Below are positions 41,121 through 49,307 of a stretch of 64,000 bases of DNA, in pieces. The stretch's first letter is position 1. Every line of letters starts with the position of its first letter. The stretch comes from Epilithonimonas mollis (GTDB taxonomy: Bacteria > Bacteroidota > Bacteroidia > Flavobacteriales > Weeksellaceae), in the NCBI RefSeq assembly GCF_900142325.1, contig NZ_FRAM01000005.1, positions 44,506 to 108,505 of the forward strand, given 5' to 3'. The notes below the pieces were generated by a model. It saw nothing but the letters and a program-made list of their open reading frames with translations. It did not search any database and had not been told where the DNA came from. Position numbers and translations under genes: made by a program.

Positions 41121-41564
41121 TTACATCAACCCCTCATCCGCAAACGAGAAATAAGAATCCGACGTCAGGATCACGTGATCCAGCAGGGAAATATTGAGAA
41201 TCCCGGCGGCCTCCTTGATCTGGGATGTCATTTTAATATCACACGAGGAAGGCTTCAGATTTCCGGAAGGATGGTTATGGGCAACGATCATTGCCGTAGC
41301 ATTGCAAAGCAGTGCCGCCTGCATCACGATTCGTACATCCACCAGTGTGGAAGAGATCCCGCATTCTGAGATCTTCTTAATGCCCAGCGCCTTATTCGCC
41401 TGATTCAGATACAGCGCAAAGAACGATTCCCTGTAATCCATTTCATCCGCATCAAAGTGCGCCCTGAAAACTTCCACCGCATCTCTTGATGACGATATCG
41501 ATCTTTCACAATTTCCCTTTCTTGAATAGCTCAGTTTAATTTCGTTGACAATATTGAATTTCAT
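41121..41564 (-). CDS. RadC-like JAB-domain protein
   Basis: 147 residues starting MKFNIVNEIKLSYSRKGNCERS. The JAB/MPN metal motif is IVAHNHPSGNLKPSSCDI, with the upstream Glu region, and the end YFSFADEGLM is typical of RadC family proteins on mobile elements. It lacks the N-terminal HhH region of chromosomal RadC, as element-borne forms do. Role is uncertain; the family is often called DNA repair protein without firm proof. Confidence 0.85.
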   Translation of the reverse strand: MKFNIVNEIKLSYSRKGNCERSISSSRDAVEVFRAHFDADEMDYRESFFALYLNQANKALGIKKISECGISSTLVDVRIVMQAALLCNATAMIVAHNHPSGNLKPSSCDIKMTSQIKEAAGILNISLLDHVILTSDSYFSFADEGLM

Positions 41565-41606
41565 CTGAATTGCTCCGTGTGCGGCGGAGACCTGTTTTTC
41601 CCGCAC

Positions 41607-42266
41607 CTGCTGTTAAAAAAACCTGTAGATTGCAGCTTGAAGGAAATCTTGACCTTTCTTTTTTACCTGTTTGTATCATTCATTTTACGAATGGGTATTT
41701 TATATTTTACAGATGGTATCATCCATTGTAAAAATCGAATCGTCTGATCGAATTGTATAATAATATCTGATAAGAATACTTATCCTAATTTCAGATATAC
41801 GGATTGATACCAAGGGTAATCATAAGGATCAAAATTTCAATGAACTGCATTTGCATCTTGTGAGGTTTCTGACTTTTCTATGCGGATACACCATTCAGGC
41901 AGTCCCAATGAAAACCGGAATCAATTCCAAAAAACAATAAGAAAGAACATTGATGGAGGCTTGAAATGTTTTTGCGGAGGCTCCGGGATCTCCGATCACG
42001 GATACCCAAAAAGATTTTTTTCCGCAGGGACAACGGAATAGATTTGCTATAGAAAATCATGTGACCGCAAAAGTAATGTAAGCTGTAAATTATGATCTGC
42101 TACCTGCATCGATCCTAATTAAGAAATCTGATATGAATTCATCATCACTTAGATCAACAAATTTTATCATGCAGGATTGGTAAAAGAACATAGATATAAA
42201 GAATCGGAATATTTTTCTGACCTAAAAAATAATCATTTGAACTAAATTTGCTTTTTAATAAAAACG
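41607..42266. other. Decayed intergenic region with repeat copy A
   Basis: 660 bp without an intact gene. Positions 41818-42021 are copy A of a direct repeat shared with 57482-57687. The rest is AT-rich. No promoter fits well. Confidence 0.5.
41818..42021. repeat. Direct repeat copy A (about 205 bp)
   Basis: Very similar to 57482-57687, in the same orientation. The first 115 bases are almost identical (starting AATCATAAGGATCAAAAT), the rest is diverged but both end in TACCCAAAAAGATTTTTTT. It carries no long frame on either strand, so it is a non-coding repeat or remnant of an insertion element. Confidence 0.75.
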
Positions 42267-43082
42267 ATGAGCGGTTACAACTTTCAGGAAATATCAGCAT
42301 TTACAGGAATCTTCATGGTTTTTTTTCTTGCTCTTTTTTTATTGACTGTCAAGACGATATACAAGTTAAGTAACCGATTGCTTGCTTTTTTCCTTTTTCT
42401 AAACGCCATTGACGGTATTAAATTTTTGATGCGGGAATTCCCCGTCAATTATATCAATCTTGAAGCATTTCGCTGGACTTTTGTCTATCTTGTTCCTGCC
42501 TCATTCTATCTGTATGTACTGTCAGTCTGCTATTCAAATTTTAGATTAAAATCAAAACACTTACTACATACGATACCTTTTGCGGCCTACAGTATTTATA
42601 TGATCTTGGGAATATATATGGTTGACCGGCCGGCCAAGATATTGTTCTTAAACAAGATGAATGATATGCCTTTGATGCAGTTTTTCCAGTTTCTTTTTGA
42701 GTTATTGTTCCAGGTATATTTCATTGCTTCATTCCTGGTGATCAAAAAAGCCAGGACCGTCTATCTGGAAAATTATACGAATCCCAATATTTCTGCACTG
42801 GATGCGCTGAAGAAAATTACAATTTTATATTACGCTTTGCACTTTATAGTCCTTAGCAGATGGCTGGTTACTTTTGTCTTTGGGCTGGGCGAGATCAGAT
42901 CTTGGATCGTCATGCTTGACGGTTTTGCATTTTTATTCTGTACCTGCTGGTATCTGTTTGTCGCCTTGCACAATCCGGAGTTTTTTCGCGGCGTACATTC
43001 AGACCTGAAACCCATCAGCGACACCGTTCCAGTACAAAAGAAAAATATCAAAAACAAAACATCAGAAACAAAGGTGAACTAA
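42267..43082 (+). pseudogene. N-terminal membrane half of a membrane-AraC regulator, truncated
   Basis: 271 residues with about seven membrane segments (for example GIFMVFFLALFLLTVKTIY, FVYLVPASFYLYVLSVCY, FQFLFELLFQVYFIASFLVI). The ending WYLFVALHNPEFFRGVHSD is the normal junction after which such proteins continue into an AraC-type helix-turn-helix domain. Here it stops 30 residues later at TAA, with no HTH. The following DNA is a fragment of an unrelated gene, so the regulator was cut by rearrangement. Confidence 0.6.
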
Positions 43083-43084
43083 GT

Positions 43085-43438
43085 CGTATTATAAAGCGTA
43101 TTATACGAGAGTTGAATGATGGGCATACCAGCCTTATCATACCAAAAAAAAATGGCGAATTCCCCCATTACAGAGCTAACAATAAAACGGCCATACTTGA
43201 AGATAAAATTTTACAATATTATGTCAAGAATCCTGTCAGATTTGGTACAAGCATCAAAGGAAGTGGACTGTTAAATTACGGAATTACCGGAAATAACGTC
43301 GGCTATATACAGATCAATAATATGATGTTCTTCTCTGACAAGTATAAAAATCCTCGCTCTTTGATAGGATATGATTATTTATTCGATTATTTGAAGACGT
43401 CCGAAAGTAACCCTAACCATTTTGAAGATGTAACGTAA
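43085..43438 (+). pseudogene. Fragment of an S41-family peptidase
   Basis: An open frame, running through from the previous gene's end, contains RIIRELNDGHTSLIIPKKNGEFPHY and later GNNVGYIQINNM, both typical of tail-specific (S41) proteases before the catalytic serine. It ends at TAA 43436-43438 before the Ser/Lys catalytic region, and has no proper start. It is therefore a broken internal piece, joined to the truncated regulator. Confidence 0.55.
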
Positions 43439-43519
43439 ACCGGGATAAAAGATTTCCCATTGTGTATAAGATTAAGAGTGATCTACACTCCCTAGTTATT
43501 ATAATACAATCTAAAGTAG

Positions 43520-43643
43520 AAGAGGCTGTATCACAACTCGTGAAAACAGCCTTTTTTTATGTTTTTTCTCGACCTCCTGTCTGGGAATGGTTTTTGTACA
43601 GACGATTCTCAACCCACATCATTGAGTTATGAGACTTCCTCTT
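43520..43643. mobile_element. MITE-like element with 20-bp imperfect inverted repeats
   Basis: Left end AAGAGGCTGTATCACAACTC (43520-43539) and the reverse complement of 43624-43643 agree at 16 of 20 bases. The AGAGGCTGT-type end is like that of IS families common in this phylum. The 124-bp body has no transposase frame. It includes the hairpin AGGCTGT/ACAGCCT followed by seven T (43523-43558), which can act as a terminator. Confidence 0.5.
43523..43558 (+). terminator. Terminator-like hairpin inside the MITE-like element
   Basis: AGGCTGT (43523-43529) pairs with ACAGCCT (43546-43552), then six T. Its loop is 16 nt. It lies in the inverted-repeat end of the small element. Confidence 0.5.
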
Positions 43644-43722
43644 TTATTTTGAAAGTTATTACAGCTTAATGATAGTCAGAAATATCACATACTTGTGTGA
43701 GCTAAATTTATCATATTAGTTA

Positions 43723-46188
43723 TTAGTAGTTAATAATCATTGCTTCATCCTTATTATCAATAATAAGAACTTTTGATTCTCTTATTGCATTTTGTTTTCT
43801 CAGGTTTTTCAACGCCTCTACATCATAAAAAATCTGATCCAGATTAGCTAAAGGATCAAACAGTTTACATCGTTCCTGTTTAGCATTCAAATCTATAGAA
43901 ACCGCATCAAAACCGTGAAGTATAATTTTTATTTTTTTGAAATTGGAGCTAAACTTGCCTTCTGCTTTGGAAAAACGAATAATCTTTTTTTGCGGATCAA
44001 ATTCTATACTCCTTTTATAGAAATCACCTTTCTCATAATCCAGAGTTTCGCCGTCGTCTTCATAATAAGAAAAAGAGTTTAGCTTATCACCATTATAGAT
44101 ATGCAGCAGCAAAGTATCATTCGGCTTTTCTTTGGTAGATTGAATCACATTCTGCAGCGGGATTATAGATGATGCTTTGGCGAATATCGGCAAATGATAG
44201 GGATCCAGTTCCATTAGCTTTTCCTGATTGCCCTCGATTTTTTCATCGGTGAAAACATTATAGAATTGACCTTCGGGAAAATAAACCTTTTTCTGTTTAT
44301 CTTTTCCTGTAACCGGAGCAATCAGAAATGCATCGCCAAATAAGAACTGATGCTGATAATTGACATCGTAAATATTAGAATCAAATGGATAATCTACACA
44401 CAAGGCTTTGGAAATTGGCATTCCGTTCACTGAAGTTTCGTGGAATTTTGAATACAGATAAGGCATCATCTGATAACGGAAACCAATATAGGATTGCGAA
44501 ATCAGTTCATTATCTTCGCCATAACTCCATGGTTCATTGGCTGCTGCAAACTGCTCACGGTGATTTCTGAGATAAGGTGAAAAAACGCCAACTTCTACCC
44601 AACGTCTGTATAAATCCTTATTGCCATCGCCAATATAACCTCCCAAATCCGGTCCGACAAAAGGAATTCCCGACAAACTCATCTGGTTATTGAGCAAAAT
44701 TCCAAGGAGAATATGCTCATCTTTGGCCTGATTATCTCCGCTCCAGACTGTAGCATAGCGCTGAACACCTGCAAAAGCAGAACGAGTCATTACAAACGGA
44801 CGCTTGTTCCCACCATATTTTTTGAAAGATTCAAAAGACGAACGCGCCATTAGAAATCCGTAGAGATTATGTGATTCTGCAGTGTGGGATTTTCTTCCGT
44901 TATAATCAAAGACTACATTGTCAGGCATCATCTGTCCATCGATAGCCGGCTCATTCATATCATTCCAATAACCATTGATACCCACATCCTGATAGATTTT
45001 CATCTGGTCTGCCCACCAGGTTCTGGCTTTGGGATAAGTAAAATCCGGGAAGTAATTGGTATTAGGGTAAATGTCCGTTATGTACTTTTCTCCGTCCTGA
45101 TATTTCAGAAAGATGTCTTTTTCGATACCGTCATTGTAAGCTTCATAAGTCGGGTCTATCTTGATGCCGGGATTAACAGAGGCTGTGAGTTCAATTCCTT
45201 TTTGGCGGAGTGCAGATGCCATTTTTTTCATATCCGGAAACTTTTTAGTATCAATTCGGAACGGTTCATATTCCACAAGATAATCTGCATCCAGGACAAT
45301 TCCATCTAGCGGGATTTTCTTTTGCCTGAAAGTGCTGGCGATAAAATTCACCTGCTCTTCATTATAATAACTGCATCTTGACTGTTGGTAGCCAATACTC
45401 CACTTTGGCGGCAGCGGCATTCTACCAGTAATTGAGGTAAAATTTTCTATGACCTTGGCCACGGAATCGTCGTGAATAAAGAAATAATCCATATCGCCGC
45501 CATCAAAACTTACCGACATAAACCGTTTATTGGATGTACCAAAATTGAAAGTCCCCTTGAAACTATTATCATAATAAATACCGTAAACTTTATCCTTCAA
45601 AATACCGATATAGAAAGGAACGCTGATGTACATCGGAATTCTCGGGTCGTCATATTTATAGAAGTCGGTGTTCCAGGTGGTAACGATGGTTTTATTTCTG
45701 TCTAGGTTGCCCAATGACTCGCCCATTCCGACAAAACGTTCTCCAAAATGTTTTTTATAAACGGTTACTTTATCGCCCATAAATGTGGTTCCCAGAGCTT
45801 TTCCGTCCAGGTCTTCATTGATTACTTCGCCTTTTGCATTTTTATAAGTTATTTTAAAGTAAGGTTTTTTCTGGATTTCTGCTGTAATTTCTTTTGTAGA
45901 GACCGAGATTGAATTTCCGTTATTCAAAATTTTGAAATCGGAAAAATCAGGAACTTTTTCATCAACCAAAGCGAACGAGAAATCTTCGATGTTTTTGTTT
46001 TTTGAAATCTGAATTCTAATCGTATTAGGATTATAAACCGATACTTTGAAAAAGTGTTTCGCAGTATTGCCTTCTAGTCCGTGATTGGTCTTTTGATATT
46101 TCACGATTTCACCAACAGATTCCTGAGCAGAACAGAACTGACCAATGATGATAATGAGAAAAACGATTTTGAGTTTAAAAGAATTCAT
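43723..46188 (-). CDS. GH31 alpha-glycosidase
   Basis: 821-residue exported enzyme hydrolysing alpha-linked sugars (alpha-glucosidase or alpha-xylosidase type). Signal peptide MNSFKLKIVFLIIIIGQFCSA. The catalytic nucleophile is the Asp in GYWNDMNEPAI near residue 409 and the acid/base Asp is in WSGDNQAKDEH near 481; RSAFAGVQRYATVW and GYIGDG complete the GH31 active site. Upstream is the N-terminal beta-sandwich; a C-terminal DUF5110-like region closes it. First (most downstream) gene of a minus-strand carbohydrate cluster, 14 bases from the next. Confidence 0.93.
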   Translation of the reverse strand: MNSFKLKIVFLIIIIGQFCSAQESVGEIVKYQKTNHGLEGNTAKHFFKVSVYNPNTIRIQISKNKNIEDFSFALVDEKVPDFSDFKILNNGNSISVSTKEITAEIQKKPYFKITYKNAKGEVINEDLDGKALGTTFMGDKVTVYKKHFGERFVGMGESLGNLDRNKTIVTTWNTDFYKYDDPRIPMYISVPFYIGILKDKVYGIYYDNSFKGTFNFGTSNKRFMSVSFDGGDMDYFFIHDDSVAKVIENFTSITGRMPLPPKWSIGYQQSRCSYYNEEQVNFIASTFRQKKIPLDGIVLDADYLVEYEPFRIDTKKFPDMKKMASALRQKGIELTASVNPGIKIDPTYEAYNDGIEKDIFLKYQDGEKYITDIYPNTNYFPDFTYPKARTWWADQMKIYQDVGINGYWNDMNEPAIDGQMMPDNVVFDYNGRKSHTAESHNLYGFLMARSSFESFKKYGGNKRPFVMTRSAFAGVQRYATVWSGDNQAKDEHILLGILLNNQMSLSGIPFVGPDLGGYIGDGNKDLYRRWVEVGVFSPYLRNHREQFAAANEPWSYGEDNELISQSYIGFRYQMMPYLYSKFHETSVNGMPISKALCVDYPFDSNIYDVNYQHQFLFGDAFLIAPVTGKDKQKKVYFPEGQFYNVFTDEKIEGNQEKLMELDPYHLPIFAKASSIIPLQNVIQSTKEKPNDTLLLHIYNGDKLNSFSYYEDDGETLDYEKGDFYKRSIEFDPQKKIIRFSKAEGKFSSNFKKIKIILHGFDAVSIDLNAKQERCKLFDPLANLDQIFYDVEALKNLRKQNAIRESKVLIIDNKDEAMIINY

Positions 46189-46202
46189 AAAAAATGACTA
46201 TA

Positions 46203-47024
46203 TCAGTTAAATGTGGTTTTGATTAAATCTTTCATTGCCAGATTCAGTTCCCACTGATTAGCAAGCGGAACATTACTGAACGGAAGACTTGGCAAATAAG
46301 GCTGAGGACCAAACTCTGTGAGAAGCGTAAATTCTGTCTGGTTTTCCTGCACGTTCAATATTTGCTTCCACCAATTTAAGAATTTTTGTGAGGTTGCTTC
46401 CCATTCCGGTGCCATAAAATGATTGACTTGTGGTGCTTGCGCAAAACCGATTCTTGCGTGGATATGTCTGACTCTTGGGAACACTTTGTCCAAAATAAAA
46501 TCCTGTCCCGTAAGTAAACTTTCCGAAACATTGCACCAATGAGATAAATCCGCCGTCAGTTCCATCTCAGGATATTTTTTAAGATAATCCAATGTCCCAA
46601 GACTATGAAATGAAAACTTGCCGCGATGTGTCTCGTGCAGGATACGGATTCCGTGTCTATTGGCAAGATTCTGAGAGCAATCTATAAACGCACAATTCTC
46701 ATCAAAACTAAAAAAATCTGCACCGCTCTGCGCATTGATGAAATCAGGTTTAAGGGAAATGACCTGCTGCAATCTTTCTCTATAACGTTTCAAATGTTGT
46801 TCAAATCCTTCATCTCTGTAATCCAGAACCACTTGACCAGCAAACGTAAAACTCCGTTCTTTTCTAATGTGTTCAAGTTCGTTCAAGAATTCAGAAATAT
46901 ATTGCGCGTCTTGCGGCATATTGATTTCTACGCCATCATATTCATTAGACGTTACAAAGTCTAAAAATGTTTTTGCCGACCAAGATTCGCTGCCCCATTG
47001 TGTCGCCAGAACTTTTATCTTCAT
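46203..47024 (-). CDS. Sugar phosphate isomerase/epimerase-like TIM-barrel protein
   Basis: 273 residues. TIM-barrel of the xylose-isomerase-like AP-endonuclease 2 superfamily: YDGVEINMP start, HETHRGKFSF, LTADLSHWCNVSES and RHIHARIG carry the Glu, Asp and His ligands for metal. No signal peptide, so cytoplasmic; it probably isomerises or epimerises a product of the cluster's glycosidases. It abuts the PhyH gene by one-base overlap. Confidence 0.85.
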   Translation of the reverse strand: MKIKVLATQWGSESWSAKTFLDFVTSNEYDGVEINMPQDAQYISEFLNELEHIRKERSFTFAGQVVLDYRDEGFEQHLKRYRERLQQVISLKPDFINAQSGADFFSFDENCAFIDCSQNLANRHGIRILHETHRGKFSFHSLGTLDYLKKYPEMELTADLSHWCNVSESLLTGQDFILDKVFPRVRHIHARIGFAQAPQVNHFMAPEWEATSQKFLNWWKQILNVQENQTEFTLLTEFGPQPYLPSLPFSNVPLANQWELNLAMKDLIKTTFN

Positions 47025-47851
47025 TATTTTAACGCTTCATCTTTATCTTTGGAAAGAAAATCTGTATTTTCAGATAGACCTTCAACATTCAATGTCATCA
47101 TCGCTTCATCCGGAACGGCTTCCAAAGGCTTGATGCAGCTCAGATTGGGCTCATTATGAGGAATATTGGAAGCACGATTGTAGCAGGAAATCAAGCTCCA
47201 TCTCGGGAAATCAGAAGTATTGGCTTCCGAACGATGCAATAAGTTCGGATGAAAAAACAAAGCATCACCAGCTTTCAATTCTACATAGATATGTTCCATC
47301 GCTTGTAACGCCAGGTCCACATAATGCTGCGACGCGCCAACCTGCTCTCCGGAAAATCCGTGCTCCACCCTTCCCATTTTATGCGTTCCCTTGATAACCT
47401 GCAAACAGCCATTATCTTTATTGGCATCGGTAATCGCCACCATTACGGAAATCATCTGGTCCGGAAACAGGAATTCATTTTTGTACCAATAGCCGTAATC
47501 CTGATGCCATTCCCACGCACCGCCGACTTTTGGCTCTTTCTGCATCAGTTTGGAATGGAAGTGACAAACCGGCGCATCGCCTTCCAGCAGCACATTGACA
47601 TTATTTACCATTCTCTCCGATTTGGTCAGAAGTCCGTATGCATCGTTTCCCGGTGTGTACCAAAGGCTAAGTTTTGTCTTTTTTCCAGTCTGGTCATTGA
47701 GGTCGAAGGCATTTTTTCGCATCACATCATCATTAATCGCGATGTGATGAAGTTTTTCAGTCTCTTGAGCATTTAGAAATTGATTGATGATGATGAATCC
47801 ATCTCTGTGATATTGCTCTATCTGATTCTTATTCAAAGTGAAACTTCCCAT
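47024..47851 (-). CDS. Phytanoyl-CoA dioxygenase (PhyH) family protein
   Basis: 275 residues from MGSFTLNKNQIEQYHRDGF, the usual family start; the longer frame to 47914 overlaps the glucanase gene. The iron ligands are His and Asp in WEWHQDYG and the distal His in LFFHPNLLHRSEAN, with an Arg for 2-oxoglutarate in the latter. Cytoplasmic. In a carbohydrate cluster such Fe(II)/2-oxoglutarate enzymes may modify a sugar derivative; the substrate is unknown. Confidence 0.88.
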   Translation of the reverse strand: MGSFTLNKNQIEQYHRDGFIIINQFLNAQETEKLHHIAINDDVMRKNAFDLNDQTGKKTKLSLWYTPGNDAYGLLTKSERMVNNVNVLLEGDAPVCHFHSKLMQKEPKVGGAWEWHQDYGYWYKNEFLFPDQMISVMVAITDANKDNGCLQVIKGTHKMGRVEHGFSGEQVGASQHYVDLALQAMEHIYVELKAGDALFFHPNLLHRSEANTSDFPRWSLISCYNRASNIPHNEPNLSCIKPLEAVPDEAMMTLNVEGLSENTDFLSKDKDEALK

Positions 47852-47876
47852 ATTTTTACGTTTTATTACAAAGTCG

Positions 47877-49307
47877 TTACTTTTTGATGACCGGGCTTTT
47901 TGAGGTAAACCCAAGACGTTTCAGTCCAGTCTGGATTTCCGGGATATTCATAAACAATTTCCAGAAAAGTCCCGTTCTGTAATTTTCTATCATCACAATG
48001 ATCGGCCCTTGGTCAATGGCAATATAAGTATTGGACGACCAGTTCTTGCCCAGATGGAAACCATCGTGAAAACCATATTCTCCCCAGATTTTTCCGCCTA
48101 ATTCTTCATAGAAATAACGCATCGCCTGCATACTTTCCTTCGGCGTGAATGGCATTGAGGAAATGGCTGCCGTTGGCTGTATCACGCCCAAATCAGTCGC
48201 AGGGCTGTGCGCTACATAACCTTTATAACTGTCTCCGGCTGTCAGTCCCCAGCATCTTTCACTGTACCCGACGTGTTTTTTTGGATTTTCTATACAGTAA
48301 GCTCTGTTGATCAGCGTATGATTTCTGGTCTGAACTTCATAGTCAATATTCAAACTATCTTTTAGTCCTCTCGGGTCAATGCCCTGAAACGTGTATTGTT
48401 CAAAGAAAAGCGGCCCGCCTTTATCTTCGCCATAATTCCCGAGCGGCAACTCGTAGCCATAATATTTTGTATTATTTTTGAAAGTTGTGGCACCAGCCCA
48501 GGAACCGTCATAAGCATCTTTCGGAATTGGATGCCATTTGGACGCAGCGCCCATTATGTAAGTTATTAATGCTTCGTTGTAGCCCCAAATTGGAAAATTC
48601 ATATCAAATCCTTGTGTCGGCGACCAATGCCAATACAACTTCTTTTCATTATTGGTAAACCATTTCCAGTTGATGGCATCCCACATTTCGTTGACTCGTT
48701 TTTTCAGATAATTATCCTTTACGGTATTCTGATTAAAATATTCTCTTGCGCATAAAAATCCCATCATCAGATATGAGGTCTCCACCAAATCTGCGGCATC
48801 ATCCAATCGGCCAAATGCAATGGTTTTTCCTGTATTTCCATCCATAAAGTGTGGAAAAGCCCCGTGAAAACGGTCTGCCTTTGTGAGGAAATCAGCAATC
48901 TGAATAATTCTGTCGAGACCAGCTTCCCTTGAAATCCACTTTCGCTCCACAGCGACAATCGTACTCATAATCCCAAAACCTGTTCCACCTACTGCAATGG
49001 CATCCGGCCCGAAAGTTCCTATACTTAGATTGGGCTCGTCCCACGCTTCATTGATGTAGTCCCAATAATAATTACACTTAACAGTATTGCTACGTTCTCT
49101 TGCCATTCCCGAAACCGGATGACCATAATGCCAGAAAAATCTGAACGTTTGTTTCTGAACGGTTTCCATCAGTTCTTCATCGGATAGTCCTTTCTTGACA
49201 CCTACTACAGGAATTTTCTCAGAAACATTGGCTTCATTTGGTTTTTGTGAATAGAACAATGACGTGCTTAGAATTAATACAAGAATTTTGAGTTTTATTT
49301 TTGCCAT
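47877..49307 (-). CDS. GH144 endo-beta-1,2-glucanase-like protein (glycoamylase family)
   Basis: 476 residues with a signal peptide (KIKILVLILSTSLFYSQ). QKQTFRFFWHYGHPVSGMARER, GPDAIAVGGTGFGIMSTIVAVERKW and WGLTAGDS...GYVAHSP..TDLGVIQPTAAISSMPFTPKES are typical of the PF10091/GH144 family, whose characterised members cut beta-1,2-glucan. Together with the GH3 enzyme upstream this would degrade sophoro-oligosaccharides. It overlaps the GH3 gene by 13 bases. Confidence 0.85.
   Translation of the reverse strand: MAKIKLKILVLILSTSLFYSQKPNEANVSEKIPVVGVKKGLSDEELMETVQKQTFRFFWHYGHPVSGMARERSNTVKCNYYWDYINEAWDEPNLSIGTFGPDAIAVGGTGFGIMSTIVAVERKWISREAGLDRIIQIADFLTKADRFHGAFPHFMDGNTGKTIAFGRLDDAADLVETSYLMMGFLCAREYFNQNTVKDNYLKKRVNEMWDAINWKWFTNNEKKLYWHWSPTQGFDMNFPIWGYNEALITYIMGAASKWHPIPKDAYDGSWAGATTFKNNTKYYGYELPLGNYGEDKGGPLFFEQYTFQGIDPRGLKDSLNIDYEVQTRNHTLINRAYCIENPKKHVGYSERCWGLTAGDSYKGYVAHSPATDLGVIQPTAAISSMPFTPKESMQAMRYFYEELGGKIWGEYGFHDGFHLGKNWSSNTYIAIDQGPIIVMIENYRTGLFWKLFMNIPEIQTGLKRLGFTSKSPVIKK

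Larger units (their letters stand above)
39393..41606. mobile_element. Fragment of a Bacteroidota conjugative element
   Basis: DUF3945, a small associated gene and a plasmid-type RadC are consistently found together in integrative conjugative elements of this phylum. No transfer, relaxase or integrase gene is visible within the window on either side, so this is a remnant or one end of an element. The prophage may have inserted into it. Confidence 0.55.
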
